44,308 nt of DNA, taken from assembly GCA_026981935.1 (NCBI GenBank), contig JALSIC010000093.1, positions 1 through 44,308 of the forward strand, read 5' to 3'. The notes beneath the pieces are model-generated. The model was not told the origin of the DNA and made no database searches. It saw nothing but the letters and a program-made list of their open reading frames with translations. Source of the DNA: Gammaproteobacteria bacterium (GTDB lineage: Bacteria > Pseudomonadota > Gammaproteobacteria > SZUA-140). Below are positions 32,589-39,788 of the stretch, piece by piece (within the stretch, counting starts at the first letter, position 1; every line of letters begins with the position of its first letter). The translations under genes and the position numbers were made by a program.

Positions 32589-33218
32589 ATGAGAGAAAAA
32601 GAGCAGGTCACGCGCGTGGTCTATGTACGTCACGGGCAAGCCGATTTTCCTCATGACCGTCTGTATTGTGACGCCAGGGAGGATCCTCCCCTGACGCTCG
32701 AAGGCGAGCGTCAGGCAGAGGAAGCCGCGGTCCTGTTGCGGGGCGAGCCCGTGGATGTGGTTTATGCAAGCCCCATGCAGAGAACCTTGAGTACGGCGCG
32801 TCCTATCATCGAGGCCACGGGTGCCCCCCTGCATACGCATGAGGGGCTCAAGGAGCGCCCTTTCGGGATCTGGGATGGCCTGTATTTCGATGAAATCGCG
32901 CGGGACTATCCCGAGCAGTTTCTGGCCTGGAAGCAGGATCCAGTCAATTTCGTGCCCGAAGGAGGCGAGCCCATCAGGGATCATGCGCGTCGTGTCACGG
33001 CTGCCGTCGATGAGATCGTTGCCCGTCACACCGGCCAGTTCATCGTGGTCGTGGCCCATGTGGGCCCTATCCGGATGTGTGTGACCGGGGCGTTGCACAT
33101 GCCGCTGTCCGCCTATCGCCAGCTCACCATTGATTATGGTTCCCTGACCCGGATCGACTACGGGCGCAAGCAGAACAATCTGGTCTTTTTGAATTACCAT
33201 GGACGCCACCCGGCTTGA
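32589..33218 (+). CDS. Histidine phosphatase family protein
   Basis: This belongs to the phosphoglycerate-mutase-like histidine phosphatases. The catalytic motif VVYVRHGQAD holds the phospho-accepting histidine of RHG. The second catalytic histidine is in VVVAHVGPIR, and a conserved ERPFGIWDGLYFDEI segment is present. Length is about 209 residues. Substrates in this family range from sugar phosphates to alpha-ribazole phosphate and cannot be predicted here. ATG 32589 is chosen, five bases after GCAGAGG; a GTG at 32583 is alternative. It is probably co-transcribed with nikR, 38 bases upstream. CobC of cobalamin synthesis is possible, but no other cobalamin gene is present. Confidence 0.88.
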   Translation: MREKEQVTRVVYVRHGQADFPHDRLYCDAREDPPLTLEGERQAEEAAVLLRGEPVDVVYASPMQRTLSTARPIIEATGAPLHTHEGLKERPFGIWDGLYFDEIARDYPEQFLAWKQDPVNFVPEGGEPIRDHARRVTAAVDEIVARHTGQFIVVVAHVGPIRMCVTGALHMPLSAYRQLTIDYGSLTRIDYGRKQNNLVFLNYHGRHPA

Positions 33219-33235
33219 GCCGGACGCACAGCATG

Positions 33236-33264
33236 AGTATTACTGATCCAAAAAAGATAATACT
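33236..33264. promoter_or_regulatory. Probable NikR operator and promoter before the envelope cluster
   Basis: AGTATTA and TAATACT form perfect inverted 7-bp arms around 15 bases, the same design as the site at 27911. A promoter can be placed inside it: TATTAC (33238-33243) and TACTAT (33261-33266) are 17 bases apart, so a bound repressor would block polymerase. It lies 18 bases after the phosphatase stop and 262 bases before the next gene. Confidence 0.6.
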
Positions 33265-33525
33265 ATATTTATCAGTTAGTTGAGATGAGGTCGGCGTTGT
33301 GTTTCAAGGGCTGGGAATTAGACAGTCCGGAATGAATATGATAGTATTTCGGTTACATTTTGTATTGCTTCCCAGGTTGGCATGCGGCTTGATGTAAAGC
33401 TGTCAGGCCGACGGGCAGGGAAGCGGAACCTTTCAGGGAATATTTGCTTACAGCCTGGGGCAGCCAGCCGTATTGGTTGCCATGCTTGGTCCAGGGCTCG
33501 TCAATATAGAGGGGGCTATTCGAAA

Positions 33526-34527
33526 ATGGGTAAGAATGTAAGAGCAACTGTGAAGGCCGTCAGCATGGCTGGCGCATTTGCCATGCTGGTGCCGGTGGGA
33601 CTGCACGCGGCACCGGTTTTCGACAACTGGAGCGCAGACAACGGTACCATTACACCCGATCCGGCGGGGTACTGCGGCCAGACCGGTGTGACCTGCACGC
33701 CGCTGGTGAGCGGCGATGGATTCCTCCAGCAGGAAGTGGTCGATGGTGCAGACACTTACATTCAGACCATCATCACCGATCCCGGCGCTGGTGCCGCGGG
33801 AGGAACGCCGGCTGCCAATCTGCCCTACTCCGACGAGAGCTTCATCCGCCAGGGGGCGGCCAACGGCATCATGGGGCAGCAGCGTTCCACGGAGAGCACC
33901 ACCACGCCAAACACCCAGTTCAACTTTTCCAACACGGCGACTTTCTATATGGGCGCCTGGGCCTCTGCCCTGAAGCCGGCCGGCGCTGCCAACATGAACA
34001 TCGATCAGAATTTCACCGACCAGGGCAATACGGCGGTCTTGGGTGATGGCTTGTTCAACAGCTTCAAGATGAACATCAACCAGGATGCCGCCGGCAATGT
34101 GACAGGCAAGAAGATGAGCCTGCGCCAGAACCTGGGCATGGGCGACGGAGTGGTGGACAATACCACCAATTCCCAGAGTTTCGTCATCGAGCAGCTGAGC
34201 GGCGATCAGAACGTGGCCCCCGGTTCCCTGACCCTGGGCAACACCTCCGGCACCAATGGAGGTACCGTGAGCTGGGTGGCCGGTGATGACGTCATGGTGG
34301 CTTGGCTCGGGCAGCAGGTGGATACGGCGCAGGCGGGCAGCCCGCCCAATCTTTCCAAGTTCGGTTTCCAGTCGGTGACCAACAATACCGGCACGCCGGC
34401 AACGGCCTCGACCTTCTCCACCACCCAGGTGGACATCGTTCCTGACGGTCAGGGCGGCTATGAGTTCCCGTTTGACTGGGATACGGCCTTTGGGGCGGCG
34501 CCGACGCTTGCAGCACCGCAGCCCTGA
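33526..34527 (+). CDS. Secreted protein of unknown function
   Basis: The 333-residue product has a signal peptide (RATVKAVSMAGAFAMLVPVGLHA) with likely cleavage before Ala-Pro-Val-Phe-Asp. The mature protein is rich in Gly, Asn, Thr and Ser with few charges, as in extracellular beta-rich proteins. Two cysteines (YCGQTGVTC) may form a disulfide. Internal motifs such as FSNTATFYMGAWASALKP and MNIDQNFTDQGNT are not familiar to me. GAGGGGG lies about ten bases before the ATG at 33526; an in-frame ATG at 33382 adds a non-signal-like extension. It is first in the plus-strand envelope cluster, behind the proposed NikR operator, and is followed by a strong hairpin. Confidence 0.75.
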   Translation: MGKNVRATVKAVSMAGAFAMLVPVGLHAAPVFDNWSADNGTITPDPAGYCGQTGVTCTPLVSGDGFLQQEVVDGADTYIQTIITDPGAGAAGGTPAANLPYSDESFIRQGAANGIMGQQRSTESTTTPNTQFNFSNTATFYMGAWASALKPAGAANMNIDQNFTDQGNTAVLGDGLFNSFKMNINQDAAGNVTGKKMSLRQNLGMGDGVVDNTTNSQSFVIEQLSGDQNVAPGSLTLGNTSGTNGGTVSWVAGDDVMVAWLGQQVDTAQAGSPPNLSKFGFQSVTNNTGTPATASTFSTTQVDIVPDGQGGYEFPFDWDTAFGAAPTLAAPQP

Positions 34528-34599
34528 GCCCTGCATGCGTCTCGCTATTTCCTGAGCCTTTATTTGCCTGCGTCTTTGCTTGAAGGTACAAGCGGGAAG

Positions 34600-34623
34600 G
34601 GGAGGAGCCCTTGGGCTCCTCCC
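34600..34623 (+). other. Strong perfect hairpin after the secreted-protein gene
   Basis: GGGAGGAGCCC and GGGCTCCTCCC are perfect 11-bp inverted arms with only two bases between them, 73 bases after the stop. No T-run follows, so it looks like a transcript-stabilising or attenuating structure rather than a classical terminator. Confidence 0.6.
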
Positions 34624-34741
34624 ACACTGCCTGCGCTCTTAAACTCCCTCACTGTCTCCGTCCTGCAAGACACGCACAAGCGTGTCCGCGCGGGCGTCTG
34701 ATTGAATCGCATTCCAACTCGTTCAGAAGGAACCCTTGGTT

Positions 34742-35758
34742 ATGAGTGAACATGATAAGTCTGGCTATGACCTGGATCCCATGGCGGTGATGCGGGTGGC
34801 TTCGGCCTACTGGGATTCCAGTATCCTGCATGTGGCCAACAGCCTGGATGTGTTTACCAAGTTGTCCAAGGAGGGGCCCGCCACGGCCGAGGAAATGGCG
34901 CAGCGTTGCGGCGTCGATGCCCGGGGTATCGAAATGATCCTCATGGGCTGTATCTGCCTCGGTTTCCTGGAGAAGGTCGAGGGCAGGTTCCGGAATACGC
35001 CGCTGGCCGAAACCTTCCTGGTAGAGGGCAGTCCGCGCAACCAGCGGGGTATCGTCTCCATGTTCAAGAATTGGGTCCTGCCATGGTCGCGCCTGGAAGA
35101 GGCCGTGCGCAGCGGGGCGCCCGTGGTGGAGAAACAGCATGATCATGGCGAGGAGGCCACCCGCACCTATATCATGGGCATGCTGCACCGCGGCATTCCC
35201 CAGGCACAACTGCTTGCCGAGGAGGTCCCCTTGCAGGGACGCAAGAAGATGCTGGATGTGGGCGGTGGGCCGGGCATCTTCTCCATCATCATGTGCCAGA
35301 AGAATCCCGGCCTGAAAGCGGCAGTGCTCGATCTTCCCCAGACCCTGCGCGTCACCCGGGATATCATCCGGGACTGGAATGCCGAGGGTGTGGTGGAGAC
35401 CATCGAGGGCAGCTACATGGATGAGGGCTACGGCGAGGGTTACGATGTCGTGCTGACTTCCTCCATGATCAGCCAGGAAGGGCCGGATATCGTGAAACAC
35501 ATCCTGCGGGAGTCCTTCAAGGCCATGGTCAGCGGTGGTATCATCCTTATCCAGGAACAGTTTCTCGATGATGAAAAGACCGGTCCCATGTTGCCGGTCC
35601 AGGTGGGCCTCAATCAGCTCATTCACACGCCGGCGGGCCGGGCCTATTCAGCGAAAGAGGTCGCGGAATTTGCGCGGGAGATCGGATTTGTGGACCTCGA
35701 ATACCGTCCATTGCCTGATCCCAGCCCTTTTACACTGATTACCGGCATCAAACCCTGA
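34742..35758 (+). CDS. SAM-dependent O-methyltransferase-like protein
   Basis: The 338-residue protein resembles the family of CrtF, BchU and acetylserotonin O-methyltransferases. An N-terminal winged-helix dimerisation domain (ILHVANSLDVFTKLSKEGPATAEEMAQ) is followed by a Rossmann methyltransferase domain. That domain has motif I LDVGGGPGIFSIIM (about residues 174-187), an acidic motif II around AVLDLPQTL, and a substrate lid region. The family methylates hydroxyls of small lipophilic compounds; the substrate here is unknown. AGAAGGA lies nine bases before the ATG. It is the only enzyme in the envelope cluster, 20 bases before the LolA-like gene, so it may modify a compound that the neighbouring proteins move. 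Confidence 0.85.
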   Translation: MSEHDKSGYDLDPMAVMRVASAYWDSSILHVANSLDVFTKLSKEGPATAEEMAQRCGVDARGIEMILMGCICLGFLEKVEGRFRNTPLAETFLVEGSPRNQRGIVSMFKNWVLPWSRLEEAVRSGAPVVEKQHDHGEEATRTYIMGMLHRGIPQAQLLAEEVPLQGRKKMLDVGGGPGIFSIIMCQKNPGLKAAVLDLPQTLRVTRDIIRDWNAEGVVETIEGSYMDEGYGEGYDVVLTSSMISQEGPDIVKHILRESFKAMVSGGIILIQEQFLDDEKTGPMLPVQVGLNQLIHTPAGRAYSAKEVAEFAREIGFVDLEYRPLPDPSPFTLITGIKP

Positions 35759-35777
35759 GCTTTACCTTGAGCACCGT

Positions 35778-36707
35778 TTGAACTCCAGTCTCTCCAATCG
35801 GGTGTGGCGAGCCGGCGCCCTGGCGGTGGGGCTGCTGGTGCTTGCGATATCCCCGGGGATGCCTGCCCTTGCCGATGAAAAAGAAGCACTGACTGGCCAG
35901 GAAATATTCAAGCGTTGTGGCTACAAGTATCCGGGGGAAGATCAGCGCTCCAAGTTCACCGTCCTGCTCAGGGACAAACAGGGCAACGTCAAGAAAAGCG
36001 AATATCTGCGCTTCTGGAAAGACTTCAAGGGCAAGGGGGGTGTCGCCGACAAGATGCTGCTCTTTACCATTTTTCCACCGGACGCCAAGGGCTCCGCATT
36101 CATGCGGGTCGCATACACGGAAGAGAAAGGGCGCAAGGTGGACCAGTGGATCTATCTCCCGGTGCTGCGCAAGATCCGTCGGGTGTCGATTCGCGACCCC
36201 GGCGACAATTTCCTCAATTCCAATCTCACCTATGCCGATGTCAGCCAGCGTGCCCTGGAGGACGACAATCACAAATTTATTGGCACCCGGGAGATCAAGG
36301 GCCTGCGTTTCTACCTCGTGGAGAGTACGCCCAAGGAAAAACGACCCCTCTACAGCAAGCGGGTTTTCTGGTTTTTCAAACAGGACAAGTGGGAGGACTG
36401 CGTCAATACCCGCATCGATTATTATGATCCCCAGGGCGAGCTGCTCAAGGAGCAGTTCATCAAGTGGCAGAAAGTGGGCAATGCCTGGGTGTGGGAGCGG
36501 GTCCTGGTGCGCAACAAGCAGAACCTCACTGCTTCCGTGTTTCAGGTCAGTGAAGTCCTGATCAATACCGGTCTGCCTGACAACGTCTTTTCCGCACGTA
36601 CCCTGAGCCGGGGTCCTGGCGCGATCCCTGCCATCAAGCTGCCTCCGCAGCGCCAGCCCGAGGAGGCTGCACCTGTTGCTGAACCGGACAGTGCCGCTTC
36701 CGGCTGA
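35778..36707 (+). CDS. LolA-like outer-membrane lipoprotein-sorting protein
   Basis: The 309-residue product has a signal peptide (ALAVGLLVLAISPGMPALA) and a mature domain of the LolA-like/outer-membrane lipoprotein-sorting type. The series DKMLLFTIFPPDAKGSAFM, YLPVLRKIRRVSIRDPGDNFL and LTYADVS is typical. Such proteins form a half-barrel that shields a hydrophobic ligand in the periplasm. They are often encoded with RND/MMPL exporters and outer-membrane barrels, and barrels follow here too. The start is TTG at 35778, without a strong ribosome site; GTG 35802 is possible. The C-terminal 30 residues are Pro/Glu/Ala-rich. Confidence 0.82.
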   Translation: MNSSLSNRVWRAGALAVGLLVLAISPGMPALADEKEALTGQEIFKRCGYKYPGEDQRSKFTVLLRDKQGNVKKSEYLRFWKDFKGKGGVADKMLLFTIFPPDAKGSAFMRVAYTEEKGRKVDQWIYLPVLRKIRRVSIRDPGDNFLNSNLTYADVSQRALEDDNHKFIGTREIKGLRFYLVESTPKEKRPLYSKRVFWFFKQDKWEDCVNTRIDYYDPQGELLKEQFIKWQKVGNAWVWERVLVRNKQNLTASVFQVSEVLINTGLPDNVFSARTLSRGPGAIPAIKLPPQRQPEEAAPVAEPDSAASG

Positions 36708-36812
36708 TGCGGCCATCCCCCCGTTGATCTTTCTTCCCCCCCCTGCGCGCGCGGGCATCGAGGCGCATCAGGCCGTCATTCTTCTGCTGATTTCTCCTTG
36801 CCCTGCTGATGT

Positions 36813-36841
36813 TTGACAATGTTATACTATCGTTATACAAT
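36813..36841 (+). promoter_or_regulatory. Near-consensus sigma-70 promoter with tandem operator half-sites
   Basis: A perfect TTGACA (36813-36818) and TACAAT (36836-36841) are separated by the optimal 17 bases. The spacer and -10 carry two direct copies of GTTATAC (36821-36827 and 36832-36838), 11 bases apart, about one DNA turn. That arrangement suits cooperative binding by a ribbon-helix-helix protein, probably the product of the next gene, which starts about 32 bases after the expected start site. Confidence 0.75.
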
Positions 36842-36879
36842 GAAAACCCGTTGGTAGGCAAAAAGAAGCGGGGTATTCC

Positions 36880-37329
36880 ATGCGCAAGGCAGCCGAAGAA
36901 ATGCGGAAACAGGCCCAGAGACAGTTCCGGAAGCAGGCCGAACTGATGCGGGACAAGGCGCGCGAGCGGGCCATGAAACGAAAGGAAGAATATCTGGGTG
37001 CCAGGGTGCCCAGGGAGCTGAAGGAAAAGGTCATTGCGCGGGCCAATGCCATGGGCATACCGGTTTCCATCCTTATCCGGAATGTTCTGGAGGATGCCTT
37101 TGGCACGGAGATGCCGCCTGCCGAGCCGGTTCCACATCGTCACGATACGCCCCCTGTCCAGGGACATGCGCAGCGTTTTCCCCATGTCATCGGATGGGAA
37201 GACATCACTTTGAACCGGGAGATGCAATGCTCGGGGTGTGGTGCCAGGCTGGGCGCGGGCACGGTGGTCATGCTGGGCCTGCCGATCCCCGGCGAAGATC
37301 ATGTTATCCTATGCGCTAAATGCAAATAA
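36880..37329 (+). CDS. Ribbon-helix-helix regulator with C-terminal zinc-ribbon-like module
   Basis: The 149-residue protein has three parts. Residues 1-37 are a highly charged, Lys/Arg/Glu-rich helix. Residues about 38-72 (YLGARVPRELKEKVIARANAMGIPVSILIRNVLEDAF) match an Arc/MetJ-type ribbon-helix-helix DNA-binding domain. After a His/Pro linker, residues about 115-149 carry CSGCGARLGAGTVVMLGL and a closing CAKC, two CxxC pairs that should bind one zinc or iron. I do not recognise a named family. It has its own strong promoter with tandem GTTATAC half-sites, which it may autoregulate. Its stop overlaps the start of the following beta-barrel gene. Confidence 0.78.
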   Translation: MRKAAEEMRKQAQRQFRKQAELMRDKARERAMKRKEEYLGARVPRELKEKVIARANAMGIPVSILIRNVLEDAFGTEMPPAEPVPHRHDTPPVQGHAQRFPHVIGWEDITLNREMQCSGCGARLGAGTVVMLGLPIPGEDHVILCAKCK

Positions 37330-38819
37330 GATGGCCCATCACCCGTTCCCCATCGAGCCCCATCCGTTACTTCCTGTTTTTCCTTCTGCTGGCAACGACA
37401 GCAGCGAACGCCGCGCAGGCGCAGCCGGACGGAAACGGCAGCGCAGCAGGTCCTGAAGCGACAGGAAACGATGGCTGGCATCGTTTCCTGTCCTCCTTCA
37501 ATCTCAGCGGGTATCTCAAGAACGAGACTGCCTTTCGTTTCGATGAGCCCCGTTCCATCACCAAAATCCGGAACATCGTCTATTTGAACGCCGAACGCGC
37601 GCTGGGTGACTGGGGCGGGTTCAAGTTTGCCGGTTGGGCCTATTACGATCTTGCCTACGACCTCTTCGATTACCAGACCATCAGCGCCCGCTCGGTGCGC
37701 GACGAAGACCAGCCTCTGGTTTTTATTGCAAATCTCGAAGAAGAAAAGGATTCTCCTGTTGCCGAGATCCGTGAACTCTATCTGGATCTGTTTTTCGAGA
37801 ATGCGGATGTCCGCATCGGCAAGCAGTTTGTCGTCTGGGGCGTGCTGGAAGGCATCCGTATCACCGACGAGATCAATCCCCTGGACTTCCGCGAATTGAT
37901 CATGCCTGACCTGCTCGATTACCGTATTCCCTTGTGGACGTTGAAAATTGACTATTATGGCGAGCAGAACAGTTATCAGTTTCTGTGGATACCCGAGATC
38001 AGGTTCCACGAGCCCGCACCCAGGGGGTCAGAATGGGAATTGCTGCAGAGAGTGCCGGGCACCGAGGAGCCGGAGTCATTCCGTCTCGAGAACTCGGAAA
38101 TCGGTTTCAAGGTGACGCGGACCATCAAGGAGACAGAGCTCACTCTCAGTTATTTCTGGACCTGGGACGATTTCCCCGTCATATTCCGGTCGGCGCAGAT
38201 CGACTCGGCACTCGATCCCGAATTCTTTCCCACCTATACCCGCATCAACATGTTCGGTGGGACCTTCGTCAGGCAGGCCGGTCCAGCGATTCTCAAGGGC
38301 GAAGTCGTCTTTGTGCCGGACAAGTATTTCGGGCTGGCCAACGACGTGGACGACAACAACGACGGTTTTCTCGATCACCAGGGCGCACTGAAGAAAAAGC
38401 ATATCCGCTGGGGACTCGGCGTCGATTTCAACTGGCTGGGGACGGACTGGTCGCCTGCCATCAGTCAATGGATCATCCTCGATTATGATCCCGACCTGAT
38501 CCAGGACGAGTTCGATACTTCCTTGACACTTTTTGCCCGCAAACCCTTGCCTCAGCGCTCGGCCGTCTTCGAGCTCTTGGCCATTGCCCTGGTCAATCTC
38601 AAGGAACTCTATCTGAACCCTGAATGGACATTCGATATCACGGACCGCTTCCAGATCGCCACCGGCCTGGACCTGTTTTTCGGCGACAAGTCACAATTGG
38701 GTGTTTCTGTAGGGGGTGGTGGCGTAGCGTCCCCCAATGCTATTGAGCAGAATGCCCAGTTCTTCGGAAATTTTAATGACAATGACAGAGTCTATGTCGA
38801 GTTCAAGTATGCATTCTGA
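37320..38819 (+). CDS. Outer-membrane beta-barrel protein, DUF1302-like
   Basis: The 499-residue product has a signal peptide (FLFFLLLATTAANAAQA). The mature body alternates hydrophobic and polar residues with many Tyr, Phe and Trp, and ends in Phe (YVEFKYAF), the BAM recognition signature of outer-membrane barrels. Segments such as LNAERALGDWGGFKFAGWAYYDLAYDLF and RIGKQFVVWGVLEGIRITDEINPLD resemble DUF1302-type barrels, which often accompany a LolA-like or DUF1329 periplasmic protein, as here. A calcium-binding-like DVDDNNDGF loop is visible. The start overlaps the regulator stop by ten bases, so translation is probably coupled. Likely a transport or export channel; substrate unknown. Confidence 0.82.
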   Translation: MQIRWPITRSPSSPIRYFLFFLLLATTAANAAQAQPDGNGSAAGPEATGNDGWHRFLSSFNLSGYLKNETAFRFDEPRSITKIRNIVYLNAERALGDWGGFKFAGWAYYDLAYDLFDYQTISARSVRDEDQPLVFIANLEEEKDSPVAEIRELYLDLFFENADVRIGKQFVVWGVLEGIRITDEINPLDFRELIMPDLLDYRIPLWTLKIDYYGEQNSYQFLWIPEIRFHEPAPRGSEWELLQRVPGTEEPESFRLENSEIGFKVTRTIKETELTLSYFWTWDDFPVIFRSAQIDSALDPEFFPTYTRINMFGGTFVRQAGPAILKGEVVFVPDKYFGLANDVDDNNDGFLDHQGALKKKHIRWGLGVDFNWLGTDWSPAISQWIILDYDPDLIQDEFDTSLTLFARKPLPQRSAVFELLAIALVNLKELYLNPEWTFDITDRFQIATGLDLFFGDKSQLGVSVGGGGVASPNAIEQNAQFFGNFNDNDRVYVEFKYAF

Positions 38820-39777
38820 AGAGAAAACTGGCCGGTTAAGCGACGATGGGTTCCTGGTACGCGGTATTTCTTTGACTCTTTCAGTGTGCATGCTGCTGGC
38901 ATGGGCCTTTACTTCTTATGCGGAAACAAGGCCCAAGCGATGGAGCGTCGCACCCATGCTCGGTATCAACAGTCCAGGACTGGAATTGCTGAATTATGGC
39001 GAGTTTGAGGCCCCTTTACCAGGACAGGGAAGATTGACTCTTCCTGGTACCGGCGAAAACATAGACTTCAATTTCATCATAGAGAACGATCTTGAGCCAA
39101 TAGATTGGGGCACCAATGCCGGTGTTGAATTCCAGCTCTTGCTCAACGACAAGAACGCCTTTCTGTTTGGTTTCAGCGTGTGGGAAGGCGGAGGGAAATC
39201 CACGGTAATTACAGAGATTCCTTTTCAGGGAAATTTGACAAGAACTGCCTACGAGCGATCCGGGGATATTTCCTATTTTGAATATTACCTGGGGTTGAAA
39301 AGAAATTTCATGATACGGCCGGGTAAATTCAATATCTATTGGAAATTTCTGCTGCGTGAGATTTTCGACATCGATTACAAGGAAGAATTCGTCTTTGCCT
39401 TTCAGGGTGGACCCGACGAGTCCTTCAAGCGTGTCATCGTCATCGAGTCCCAGGCAACCGGTGTCCTCATGCTGGAGCTGGCGCTGGGTGCCGAGTATTT
39501 TATCTATGACTGGATCTCCCTCGGGATGGATGCAGGTTACAGCTATGGTCTTTCCAGTTTCCGTCTTGGTAATGCCAGCCGCAAGGATGATATCCAGGCC
39601 AACGACAATATCCGCTTCAAGCTGCCATCGATTCTCGGCCCAGACGGGACGCTGAAGTATCTTACGGAGGCCGCCCCGTTTTCCGACGACCCTGCCTATG
39701 AGGAGGATTTCTATCGTCCCATGAATCTGAAGTTCGATGGCTGGCGGGTCCTGTTCCGGGTGAACTTCTATTTCTGA
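38809..39777 (+). CDS. Outer-membrane beta-barrel protein, unrecognised family
   Basis: About 322 residues starting at ATG 38809, inside the end of the preceding gene; in-frame upstream ATGs at 38776-38794 are possible but give a polar leader. A signal peptide (ISLTLSVCMLLAWAFTSYA) is followed by amphipathic strands and a terminal aromatic residue (VLFRVNFYF), typical of barrels. I cannot name the family. Base composition looks more AT-rich than in neighbouring genes, which may point to separate ancestry. It is 12 bases before the TPR-barrel gene and probably co-transcribed with the 37320 gene. Confidence 0.75.
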   Translation: MHSEEKTGRLSDDGFLVRGISLTLSVCMLLAWAFTSYAETRPKRWSVAPMLGINSPGLELLNYGEFEAPLPGQGRLTLPGTGENIDFNFIIENDLEPIDWGTNAGVEFQLLLNDKNAFLFGFSVWEGGGKSTVITEIPFQGNLTRTAYERSGDISYFEYYLGLKRNFMIRPGKFNIYWKFLLREIFDIDYKEEFVFAFQGGPDESFKRVIVIESQATGVLMLELALGAEYFIYDWISLGMDAGYSYGLSSFRLGNASRKDDIQANDNIRFKLPSILGPDGTLKYLTEAAPFSDDPAYEEDFYRPMNLKFDGWRVLFRVNFYF

Positions 39778-39788
39778 GGTCGATGACA

